DNA of 64,000 nucleotides from JBEKYD01 sp052148435 (GTDB taxonomy: Bacteria; Acidobacteriota; Terriglobia; Bryobacterales; Bryobacteraceae): positions 1-64,000 of the forward strand of contig JBKQIF010000017.1 of assembly GCA_052148435.1 (NCBI GenBank). Reading direction: 5' to 3'. How positions within the stretch are numbered: position 1 is the stretch's first letter; each line of letters starts with the position of its first letter. The notes under the pieces were generated by a model. The model saw only the letters and a list, made by a program, of their open reading frames with translations. It made no database searches and was not told where the DNA came from. Of the stretch, positions 35,261-43,281 are shown piece after piece. The position numbers and the translations under genes were made by a program.

Positions 35261-36007
35261 TCAACGCATGATCCAGCCGCCGTCGACATTAATCGTCTGT
35301 CCCGTAATTCCGTCGCTCCATTCCGTGCCCAAGAACACGCAAACCCTGGCGATGTCCAACGGAAGTATGCGGCGCTGGAGGCTCTGCAGCGCGATTACCT
35401 CGGCGGCCTGCGCCGGAGTGACCGTTCGCGATTCTCTTTCGGTCAGAATGGCGCCGGGAGTGATGCAGTTTACATGGACGTTATATTCACCGAGTTCGCG
35501 CGCCAGTGCCCGCGTAAATCCAACCAGGGCGCCCTTGGACGCGACGTAGTGGGTCAGGAATTTCATGCCCCAGTGGAAGGTGACGGACGAGATATTGATC
35601 ACCTTGCCGGCGCGTTGCTCGACGAGATGAGGCGCTACCAGGCGAGTGCACCGGTACGCCCCATTCAGGTTCACGTTCAGGACCTCGATCCACTGTTCTT
35701 CCTTCATTTCCAGGAACGGTTGGCGTGGGTCGATTCCCGCGTTGTTGACCAGAATGTCGAGAGCGCCCGTTTCGCGAAAGATACCGGCAATCGCGGACTC
35801 AACGTCCTCTGTCCGGCTCAGGTCCGCCACGCACATTCCGGCCGAAGCGCCCTCCTCGCGCAGCCTATTAACGACTCGTTCCAGCTTTTCCCGTTCTTTA
35901 TCCAAAAGCCAGACATGCGCCCCCTCCCTCGCGAATAGATTAGCGATTTCTTCACCGATACCGTTGGCTGCCCCGGTTACCAGCGCTGCCTTTCCGGACA
36001 TGAGCAT
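35261..36007 (-). CDS. SDR-family oxidoreductase (second)
   Basis: 248 residues with TGAANGIG, LVNNAGIDP, Ser in NISSVT, YVASK (Tyr/Lys), NCITPGAI and the C-terminal GQTINVDGGWIMR. Asp in LLDKERE after strand 2 favours NAD(H). Cytoplasmic. Sits between the aminotransferase (24 bases upstream) and the transporter gene, so probably oxidises or reduces the imported compound. Confidence 0.9.
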   Translation of the reverse strand: MLMSGKAALVTGAANGIGEEIANLFAREGAHVWLLDKEREKLERVVNRLREEGASAGMCVADLSRTEDVESAIAGIFRETGALDILVNNAGIDPRQPFLEMKEEQWIEVLNVNLNGAYRCTRLVAPHLVEQRAGKVINISSVTFHWGMKFLTHYVASKGALVGFTRALARELGEYNVHVNCITPGAILTERESRTVTPAQAAEVIALQSLQRRILPLDIARVCVFLGTEWSDGITGQTINVDGGWIMR

Positions 36008-36031
36008 AAAGACGACCTTCCTCGATCCTAT

Positions 36032-37351
36032 TTAGCGGCGGGCCCCGGCGGGGCAGCGGGCGAGCACCCGATCGAACGCTTCGAGGGTTCGTGAAATATG
36101 TTTGCCGCTGTGGACAATGGAGGTGTACATCCGGCCGTCCGGCAGAAGGTAGATACCCTCCTTGAGACATTCGTGCAGCCAGAACTGGAGAAGTGCGCGA
36201 TCGTCGTGCAAGGTATCGCGATAGTTCGTAAGCGCGGACCTTTCGGTGAAATGAACGGAAAACGCAGTGCCGAACCCGGTTACCACCACCGGTATGTCTC
36301 GGCGCTTTGCGGCCTCGCGGATGCCGTTCATCAACGTCTCCCCGGATCGCACGGCGTCGCCGAGACTGCGGCCGTTGTCCCGGCTAAGTTCCGTGATAGT
36401 CGCGTGGGCGCCGGCGAGCGATAACGAATTCCCGTTGAAAGTACCGCCAAAGACCACTCCGCCGTCGACCATCAATTCGAGGATGTCTTTCCGGCCCGCC
36501 ACCACGCTGAGCGGCAGACCGCCTCCGATCGCTTTGCCGAGAGTTGCGATATCCGGAGTGACTCCAAACACGCTCTGTGCGCCGCCGGGAGCCATCCGGA
36601 ATCCGGTGATCACTTCATCGAAGATCAGCACGGCTCCGTGTTGTGTAGCGAGTCGCCGTAGCCCGGGCAAAAAGCCCTCGGCTGGCATCAGGCTTCCGCT
36701 GTTACAAAGAACCGGTTCGGTGATGATGCCCGCAATCTCTTCCCCTCGCGCCGCGAAAAGAGTCGAAGCAACCTCCAGGTCGTTCCAGGGGAGAACAATG
36801 ACATTGTCGGCCGCATTCGGTACCTGGCCTCTCGATCCCAGTACCGCATTAGGCTTCCGGGCCTCACCGATCTCCGGGCCGGAGGCATGATAGCTCAACA
36901 GCGCCGAGTCCATCCATCCGTGGTAATGTCCTTCGAACTTGAGCAGCAGGTTTCGGTGCGTGTACGCACGGGCGAGCCGCATAGCCAGTTGCACGGCTTC
37001 GCTGCCGCTGGATGTCAAAGCGACGCGCTCGGCGCAAGCGACCAGATTGCAGATCTGCTCGGCGACAACAAACTCCAGTTCGTGCTGGGCACCGTAGTTG
37101 TGCGGCGTTTCGGCCGCATGCCGTAGCGCATCGACGATGGCGGGATGCTTGTGTCCTAAAATCAGCGGTCCCCAAGCCAGAACATAATCGGTATACCAAT
37201 TGTCATCCACATCCTGGATCTCCGCTCCGCTGCCGTCTTTAAAAAACAAGGTTTTCGCCAAATTGCGGCGAAAAGGACTGCTCACGCCACCTGCCAGTGA
37301 GCGTTGAGAGCGCTCGAAGAAATGTCGGGAACGGCCCCATTCACTGATCAT
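36032..37351 (-). CDS. Class III aminotransferase, glutamate-1-semialdehyde aminomutase-like
   Basis: 439 residues of the fold-type I PLP class III family, nearest in layout to glutamate-1-semialdehyde 2,1-aminomutase: GGVSSPFRRNLAKTLFFKDG, DNWYTDYVLAWGPLILGHKH, TSSGSEAVQLAMRLARAYT, KFEGHYHGWMD, cofactor Asp in LIFDEVITGFR, Schiff-base Lys in TLGKAIGGGLPLS, and GGTFNGNSLSLAGAHAT. True HemL is housekeeping. The operon with SDR, transporter and M81 genes suggests a catabolic aminotransferase acting on another amino compound. First gene of the minus-strand operon 37351-32055. Confidence 0.87.
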   Translation of the reverse strand: MISEWGRSRHFFERSQRSLAGGVSSPFRRNLAKTLFFKDGSGAEIQDVDDNWYTDYVLAWGPLILGHKHPAIVDALRHAAETPHNYGAQHELEFVVAEQICNLVACAERVALTSSGSEAVQLAMRLARAYTHRNLLLKFEGHYHGWMDSALLSYHASGPEIGEARKPNAVLGSRGQVPNAADNVIVLPWNDLEVASTLFAARGEEIAGIITEPVLCNSGSLMPAEGFLPGLRRLATQHGAVLIFDEVITGFRMAPGGAQSVFGVTPDIATLGKAIGGGLPLSVVAGRKDILELMVDGGVVFGGTFNGNSLSLAGAHATITELSRDNGRSLGDAVRSGETLMNGIREAAKRRDIPVVVTGFGTAFSVHFTERSALTNYRDTLHDDRALLQFWLHECLKEGIYLLPDGRMYTSIVHSGKHISRTLEAFDRVLARCPAGARR

Positions 37352-38053
37352 CCAAGTTCATTCCTTTTTCGGCCCATTGGCCCAATGTGGTTCCACGGTA
37401 TCAACCGTCGCCTTGCCTGTCAATCGTTTGGCGTGTAACTCGATATGCCCGGCGGGAACTCTTTCACATCCGTTCGCCCAAGATGCGGCTCCTGATCCAA
37501 GGTGGTAATGGTTGACGAGAGACTCGTATACCTCTCTGAAAACATTGCCTGCTCTTTGGCCCCCGCGCGCATTACTGGTCCGCGGAGGCAAGCAGACGCG
37601 ATCCATTGCGAACGAATTGGATCAATCGCGGTAGGCGAACCAGCCCACTTCCGAAGCCTCGCGATCTTCCCGCTATTCAGAACCGGCTCCGGGCAAGCCG
37701 AACCCAATCAGTTGCCGCTCGACCTGGCCATCGCGCTCGCGGGGGTCATGCACCGTTGAAAGGCCGTGATGGTAAGGCTCGGCACAACGGTCGTATGGAC
37801 GCCGGAAGGTGCTGGGACGAGCGATTTGGGCCGGCGGAGTTGTTGAGAATATCGACAAGGACCGATAGGTTCAGGTCTCAAGATCGTTCGTCTCGATTCT
37901 CGCGACAAAGTCGTGCCGGATTTCACCACGGGATATTCGGAACGGGGAAAAAACCCTATAACGTATTTTTGCTCTGGCCGATAAGACCATTCTAGGAGAA
38001 ATTTTCCCGGTCGCGCACTGGCCGCAGCTATAGCACGGAGATAGAGGATCCAC
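37352..38053. other. Divergent intergenic region, 700 bases
   Basis: Separates the aminotransferase operon (minus) from the PhnD-like signalling operon (plus). Several short frames on both strands (for example 37358-37606 minus and 37502-37759 plus) have no family resemblance and are not called. AGAGGA lies five bases before ATG 38054. Promoters for both operons must be here, but none could be fixed. Confidence 0.45.
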
Positions 38054-39013
38054 ATGGAGAACGGCAAGCCGGCACCGGGTAGCGAGACCCGCGACACCAC
38101 CAGTTCGCGACGCCACGCCCTCGCCCTGATGCTGGGGGCGGGGCCCTGGTTGCCCCGGGCGCTGACTGGGGCGGACACCGGTGCGCCGGTCCGCCTGGCT
38201 ATTTCAAAGAGCCTGGTGTCGGACGTGAGTATCAACGACGCCAGAGCGGCCATGCTGGTCTGGATCAAGAAAATGATGACGGACCTGAACGTCGTAGTCG
38301 ATATCAACCCGAGAGTATTCGACACTACCGAGGAGATCGTGCGCCGCGCCCGCAGTGGCCAGTTGGACTCGGTTGCGCTGAATATCGTGGAGTATCGGCA
38401 GATCGCCGAAGTATTGGATCCCAGCGAGGTCTTGGCCGGGGCGGGTGCGTCGGGAATGGAGCAGTACGTCCTGCTGGCGAAGCGAAATGGCGAACTCCAG
38501 CATTTGGGCCACCTGCGGGGCCGCAGGCTTTGCACGTTGAACGCCCCCAAGATGTGCGCCGCATCTGCCTGGCTCTCTACCATCCTCGATGAGGGGCATC
38601 TCGGCAAGAGCGATCGGTTTTTCGGCTCCGTGATTACGGATACTAAGGTCTCGCGAGTCGTCTTGCAGGTCTTTTTTGGCCAGGCGGATGCCTGCCTGAC
38701 CTCGAAGCGTGGCTTCGACACGATGTGCGAGTTGAATCCGCAGGTTGCCGAAGACCTGACCGTAATCGCAACTTCGCCCGCCATGGTGGTCACTTTCTAC
38801 GTGTTCCACAAGAACTACCGCAGTGCCAATCGACAGAGATTCATAAGAGTATTGTCGGATTTGCGCGGAAATGCGGCCGGCCGGCAACTCGCTACGCTCT
38901 TCCAGTTCGATGACTTGACCGTCCGGGATAGCAGTTGCCTGGCCAGCGCCCTGAGGCTGCTCGACAAGGCGGAGCGTGCCCCCGGGCCGGGACTCGGGAG
39001 CCGGCAGGGATAG
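38054..39013 (+). CDS. PhnD-like periplasmic binding protein 1
   Basis: 319 residues from ATG 38054 (AGAGGA upstream). An N-terminal SRRHALALMLGAGPWL segment looks Tat-like. The rest has the phosphate/phosphite/phosphonate substrate-binding (PhnD, type II periplasmic) pattern: VSINDARAAMLVWIKKMM, DINPRVFDTTEEIVRRA, QLDSVALNIVEYRQI, LRGRRLCTLNAP, VFFGQADACLTSKRGFDTM. In transport systems such proteins feed an ABC permease, but none is present here. The gene heads an operon with two paralogues, two kinases and an HDOD protein, so ligand sensing is more likely than uptake. It is the most divergent of the three. The stop is 3 bases before the next start. Confidence 0.82.
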   Translation: MENGKPAPGSETRDTTSSRRHALALMLGAGPWLPRALTGADTGAPVRLAISKSLVSDVSINDARAAMLVWIKKMMTDLNVVVDINPRVFDTTEEIVRRARSGQLDSVALNIVEYRQIAEVLDPSEVLAGAGASGMEQYVLLAKRNGELQHLGHLRGRRLCTLNAPKMCAASAWLSTILDEGHLGKSDRFFGSVITDTKVSRVVLQVFFGQADACLTSKRGFDTMCELNPQVAEDLTVIATSPAMVVTFYVFHKNYRSANRQRFIRVLSDLRGNAAGRQLATLFQFDDLTVRDSSCLASALRLLDKAERAPGPGLGSRQG

Positions 39014-39016
39014 GGA

Positions 39017-40033
39017 ATGAAACTGCTCCGCGCACATTGGCTCCTGCTGTGCCGGTTGGCGCCTGTCCTAGGTGTTTCGCTCGGGGGTGTTGCTATCGAG
39101 GCGGCCCTGGCGCAACAGAACGTTTCGGGCGGAATCCGTCACTCACAGCTCCGCGGGGTATCGAGCAGCGTAATATTCAGCACTGTCAACCGCAACGACG
39201 CTCGCGCCGCGCTCAAGGTCTGGTTCGACATCGTGGCCCGGGAGAGAGGCTTTCTCCTCGACTCCACAGTTGACATTCTCGACAGCGTGACGGAGATCCG
39301 GGAGCGCCTGCGGAGCCATTCCGTGGAATTGGTCACGATGGGCGCTGTCGACTACCTGGATCTGGAAAGCGGCAACCTGGTCGTACCGGTTCTGACGGAT
39401 GCCCGATCTTCGCAAGGAGGGGCGCTCTACTCCTATGTGTTGCTGGTCAACTCCTCCTCCGGTGCAACATCGATCGCCAGCCTGCAAGGGAAAAACCTCC
39501 TGGTGGCTTCGCGGGATGGAGCGAACACCGGCATCGTATGGTTGGACGTCTTCCTTGGCCAACAGAAGCTGGGACGCGCCGCGTCGTTCTTCGCTTCGGT
39601 CAAAGCGCCCGCCAAGGCGCAGGCATGCATTTTGCCAGTGTTCTTCGGCGCCGTGGATGCTTGCGTGGTGGACGAGGTCAGTCTGAATCTGGCCAAGGAG
39701 ATGAATCCTCAGTTGGGCCGGCTCAGGGTGCTCGCCCGATCCCGCCCCATGATCGAAAGCGTAATCGCCGTGCCAGCGGAACCGCATCCATACCAGAAGG
39801 AGCTGATTGACAGTATGCTTTCGCTCCACGAGGACCCGCGCGGGCGTCAACTGCTCATGGTCTTCAAGACCAATCGCCTCGTGCGAATCCAGCCGGGCGA
39901 CCTCGACTCGGCGCGCGAACTCTGGCGAGACTACAACCGGCTGTCCGGTTCGGCGCCGTCTCGCCCGCTGGGTCCCGGACCGGCAACGGCGGCTGAGAGA
40001 GACCAGGCGGACCGCGGCAAGGAGAGGTACTGA
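39017..40033 (+). CDS. PhnD-like periplasmic binding protein 2
   Basis: 338 residues. A signal peptide (LAPVLGVSLGGVAIEAALA) is followed by the same PhnD-like fold: RNDARAALKVWFDIVARERG, TEIRERLRSHSVELVTMGAV, LLVASRDGANTGIVWLDV, PVFFGAVDACVVDEVSLNL, MNPQLGRLRVLARSRPMI. It is strikingly similar to protein 3 from about residue 50 to the end, including the tail that ends in ADRGKERY versus VDRGQEGH, and the pair are recent tandem duplicates. The ligand is unknown and no transport genes accompany it. ATG 39017 lies 3 bases after the previous stop. Confidence 0.85.
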   Translation: MKLLRAHWLLLCRLAPVLGVSLGGVAIEAALAQQNVSGGIRHSQLRGVSSSVIFSTVNRNDARAALKVWFDIVARERGFLLDSTVDILDSVTEIRERLRSHSVELVTMGAVDYLDLESGNLVVPVLTDARSSQGGALYSYVLLVNSSSGATSIASLQGKNLLVASRDGANTGIVWLDVFLGQQKLGRAASFFASVKAPAKAQACILPVFFGAVDACVVDEVSLNLAKEMNPQLGRLRVLARSRPMIESVIAVPAEPHPYQKELIDSMLSLHEDPRGRQLLMVFKTNRLVRIQPGDLDSARELWRDYNRLSGSAPSRPLGPGPATAAERDQADRGKERY

Positions 40034-40037
40034 CCGC

Positions 40038-41057
40038 ATGGGCCGCACGAGGAATATTACCCTGCGAATCGCGCTGCTCGGATGGATGGTCGCGCTTGGG
40101 CCGGCCGTGGCGCAGCAAAACGCTTCCGCTGGAGCCACCGGCATCGAGGCCCACCGACTCCGGCACGCGCGCCTCTATGGAGTCTCGAGCAAACAGGAAC
40201 TCAACCATGTCAACCAGGACGATGCCAGCGCCGCGCTCAAAGTCTGGTTCGACCTGATGGGGCGGGAGAAAGGGTTTATCCTGGACTCCAAGGTCGACGT
40301 CGTCGACAGCGTGAGGGAGATCAGGGAGCGCCTGCAGAGCCATACCGTAGATCTTCTCGTGCTGGACGTCCCCGGGTACCTGGAGCTCGAAAGCAGCCGC
40401 CTGATCGTTCCGGTTCTGACCCATGCCCGAGGCGCACACGAAGGAGCGCTCTATTCCTATGTGTTGCTGGTCAACCCTTCCTCCGCCGCAACCACCATCG
40501 CCGGCCTGCGCGGGAAGAAAATCCTGGTGTCCTCGCGCAATGGATTAAACACTGGCGCTGTGTGGATAGACGTCCTCCTCGGCAAGGAGAAACTGGGGCG
40601 CGCCGCCTCGTTCTTCGCGTCGATCAAAGTACCCGACAAGCCGCAGGCGTGCATCTTGCCGTTGTTCTTCGGCAGCGTGGACGCTTGCGTCGTGGACGAG
40701 GTCAATCTGAGCCTGGCGAAGGAGATGAACCCTCAGTTGGGACAGCTCAGGGTGCTGGCCCGATCCCGCCCCATGATCGAAAGCGTCATCGCCATGCCTG
40801 CGGAACCGGTTCCTTTCCAGAAGGTGATGATGGACGCCATGCTTTCGCTCCACGAGAACCCGCGCGGCCGTCAACTGCTCCTGGTCTTCAAGACCGATCG
40901 CCTGGTGCCTATCCAACCGGGCGACCTCGATTCGGGGCGCGAACTCTGGCATGACTACGGCCGGCTGGCTGGTTCGGCGCCGAATCGTCCGGCGAGCTCC
41001 GCGTCGGCGCCGGCAGTGGCGGGCAACCAGGTGGATCGCGGCCAGGAAGGACACTGA
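40038..41057 (+). CDS. PhnD-like periplasmic binding protein 3
   Basis: 339 residues from ATG 40038. Longer upstream frames overlap gene 2 and are not credible. The mature part matches protein 2 closely (DASAALKVWFDLMGREKG, GALYSYVLLVNPSSAAT, ACILPLFFGSVDACVVDEV). The first 20 residues instead match the start of the downstream kinase (RNITLRIALLGWMVALG versus KGITLRITLLGWVVTLV). This shows that the duplicated unit carried the binding-protein gene plus the first codons of the kinase, and that the kinase's first membrane segment became this protein's export signal. The stop is 4 bases before the kinase start. Confidence 0.85.
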   Translation: MGRTRNITLRIALLGWMVALGPAVAQQNASAGATGIEAHRLRHARLYGVSSKQELNHVNQDDASAALKVWFDLMGREKGFILDSKVDVVDSVREIRERLQSHTVDLLVLDVPGYLELESSRLIVPVLTHARGAHEGALYSYVLLVNPSSAATTIAGLRGKKILVSSRNGLNTGAVWIDVLLGKEKLGRAASFFASIKVPDKPQACILPLFFGSVDACVVDEVNLSLAKEMNPQLGQLRVLARSRPMIESVIAMPAEPVPFQKVMMDAMLSLHENPRGRQLLLVFKTDRLVPIQPGDLDSGRELWHDYGRLAGSAPNRPASSASAPAVAGNQVDRGQEGH

Positions 41058-41061
41058 AAAT

Positions 41062-43281
41062 ATGCGGGTCCCGAAGGGTATTACTCTCCGCATTACTCTG
41101 CTCGGCTGGGTGGTTACGCTCGTCACTCTCGGGGTCTTTGCCACGGTCATCGTTCCGGAGCAAAAGCGCGAATTCGCGCTGAGCCTGGAATCGAAGGCGC
41201 GTGGCGTCGCCGTTTCGATTCGAGGGGTTGCCGCGGGGGCCGCCGTCTCGGAGGACTATTCCGCCGTAGTGGACCAGGCAATGCAGGTTCTGTCCGGCGA
41301 CCAGGCGATCGACTACGTGGTCATGACGAAGAACGATGGCTTCTCGATCGTGATCGACCGATCCACCTGGAAGACCGGGAAGCTCGGCGAGCGGTGGCGC
41401 CCCGCAACCCGAGCTCCGGCCAGTTCCATCGGCGTCGCGCCGCTGTTCGGCCGCCGCGTCTTCCAGTACGCCTTTCCGTTCGACTACAGCGGCATCCAGT
41501 GGGGCTGGATTCACATTGGCCTGTCGCTCGATGCCTACGACGCGAGCGTGCGGCGCACTTACAAAAGCACCGCGGCGCTCACCATTCTCTGTGGCGGCCT
41601 GAGCCTGTTGATCTCGCTCGTCTATGCCGCGCGGCTGGTTCGGCCCGTCCGCATTCTGCACGCCGCGGTGGAGAAAGTGGCTCACGGGGACCTTCACGCG
41701 CGCGCCGAAGTGCACAGCCGCGATGAGATAGAGCGCCTGGCTGGGGCGTTCAACGATATGGCGCGAACGATCCTCGGCCGGAACCAGATCCTCGAAAGCG
41801 TGAGCTTCGCCGCGAAACGGTTCCTGAGCGATGGGGACCGCGACACCGTTGTCGGGGAAGTGCTGGAAAAGGTTGGCGACGCGGCCGGGGCCAGCCGCGC
41901 CTGCGTGCTGAAGATGTGTGCGCGAGAAGGCTATCTTCGGCCCATCCCGCAGCGGGAATGGCTGTCGTCCGGCACGCCCTCCCGCCGGGAAGGTTGGGAG
42001 GATTTCCCCTGGCAGTCGGAAGCCGCCGGGCGCTGGGCCGTGCTCCTGAAAGACGGGCAGATAGTCACGGTGACGCCTTCGGGGATGGAAGAACCTCTCC
42101 AGAGGTTGATCGACCCGCGGATCAAATCGACGATCTTCGTTCCCGTCGTGGTTGCTGGCGAGTGGTGGGGGATTATCGGATTCGACGACTTCGTCCAGGA
42201 ACGGGAATGGGGAGACGCCGAAAGGGACAGCTTGCGGGCGGTGGCCGACATGTTGGGCGCCTCCATTGCGAGGCACCGGGTACGAACCGCGCTGGTGGAG
42301 GCCAAAGAAACGCTCGAGCAGCGCGTGATCGAGCGAACCCGCGAGCTGCAAGAACAAATCGAGACCAAGGACCGGGCCCACGCGGAACTGGCTGCCGCGC
42401 AACAGCGGCTCATGGAACTCTCGCGCCAGGCGGGGATGGCCGAGATCGCCACCGGTGTTCTGCATAACGTGGGCAACGTACTGAATAGCGTGAATGTATC
42501 GACCTCGCTGGTGGCGGGCAAGATTCGGGAGTCGCGGGCGGACAATCTGGTCGCGCTCACCCGGATGCTGGAGCGGCACTCCGGCGACCTCCCGGAGTTC
42601 CTGGCGACCGATCCCAAGGGCCGGCGCGCGCTCCCCTACCTGGTAAAACTCGGCGAACACTTCCAGGAAGAACGCGCCAGTTTGTTGAAAGAGGTGGAAT
42701 CGCTTTCCTCTCACGTCGATCACATCAAGCAGATTGTGGCCACCCAACAGAGCTATGCGAAGGTCTCCGGCCTGGTCGAGGATATCGATCTGTCCGACGT
42801 GGTGGACGACGCCCTCCGGATCCTTGAGCCTGGATTGATCCGCCACGAAATAGAGGTGGAGCGCGACTTCGACACCCTGCCGACCGTTACGGCCGATAAG
42901 CACCAGATACTCCAGATCCTGCTCAATCTCTTGCGCAACGCCAAGCAGGCGGTCAAGCAGGGCGACGGGAAGGAGCGCGCGATTCGCGTTTCGATCCGGA
43001 GGCTTGGACGCAACCGCGTCAGCCTGGCGGTACGGGACACGGGCGTGGGACTGCCGCCCGAAAACCTGACCCGGATCTTCGGGCATGGCTTCACCACCAA
43101 AGCGGACGGCCACGGCTTCGGCCTGCATTCATGCGCGATTGCAGCCGGCAAAATGGGCGGTTCGCTGCGGGCCGAGAGCGAAGGGTCCGGCCACGGAGCC
43201 ACCTTTGTTCTCGAGCTCCCGCTGAAGACCGCCGGCTATATGGAGAAGGGAGTCCGACATGACGTCATCCACGCTGTTTGA
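41062..43281 (+). CDS. Membrane sensor histidine kinase with HAMP and GAF-like regions
   Basis: 739 residues from ATG 41062. TM1 spans about residues 9-30 (LRITLLGWVVTLVTLGVFAT), then a periplasmic domain of about 135 residues with EYSAVVDQAM-like and YAFPFDYSGIQWGWIHIGLS segments, TM2 (LTILCGGLSLLISLVYAA, about 170-190), HAMP (RPVRILHAAVEKVAHGDLHA), a GAF-like region (FVPVVVAGEWWGIIGFDDF) and a coiled coil. The kinase core has His468 in the uncommon H-box GVLHNVGNVLNS, N-box LLNLLRNAKQAV, G1 DTGVGLPPEN and GHGFGLHS. The PhnD-like proteins upstream are obvious candidates to touch its periplasmic domain. Its end overlaps the next gene by 23 bases, implying coupled translation. Confidence 0.9.
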   Translation: MRVPKGITLRITLLGWVVTLVTLGVFATVIVPEQKREFALSLESKARGVAVSIRGVAAGAAVSEDYSAVVDQAMQVLSGDQAIDYVVMTKNDGFSIVIDRSTWKTGKLGERWRPATRAPASSIGVAPLFGRRVFQYAFPFDYSGIQWGWIHIGLSLDAYDASVRRTYKSTAALTILCGGLSLLISLVYAARLVRPVRILHAAVEKVAHGDLHARAEVHSRDEIERLAGAFNDMARTILGRNQILESVSFAAKRFLSDGDRDTVVGEVLEKVGDAAGASRACVLKMCAREGYLRPIPQREWLSSGTPSRREGWEDFPWQSEAAGRWAVLLKDGQIVTVTPSGMEEPLQRLIDPRIKSTIFVPVVVAGEWWGIIGFDDFVQEREWGDAERDSLRAVADMLGASIARHRVRTALVEAKETLEQRVIERTRELQEQIETKDRAHAELAAAQQRLMELSRQAGMAEIATGVLHNVGNVLNSVNVSTSLVAGKIRESRADNLVALTRMLERHSGDLPEFLATDPKGRRALPYLVKLGEHFQEERASLLKEVESLSSHVDHIKQIVATQQSYAKVSGLVEDIDLSDVVDDALRILEPGLIRHEIEVERDFDTLPTVTADKHQILQILLNLLRNAKQAVKQGDGKERAIRVSIRRLGRNRVSLAVRDTGVGLPPENLTRIFGHGFTTKADGHGFGLHSCAIAAGKMGGSLRAESEGSGHGATFVLELPLKTAGYMEKGVRHDVIHAV

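Noticed and set aside
37358..37759. Short open frames on both strands in the divergent region
   Set aside because: No family resemblance, no ribosome site, and frames on opposite strands overlap; nothing supports either.
40909..43128. Long minus-strand open frame (about 740 codons) opposite the sensor kinase
   Set aside because: It mirrors the kinase gene in high-GC codons, has a composition rich in Arg, His, Gly and Pro with no family motif, and the plus-strand kinase motifs are beyond doubt.
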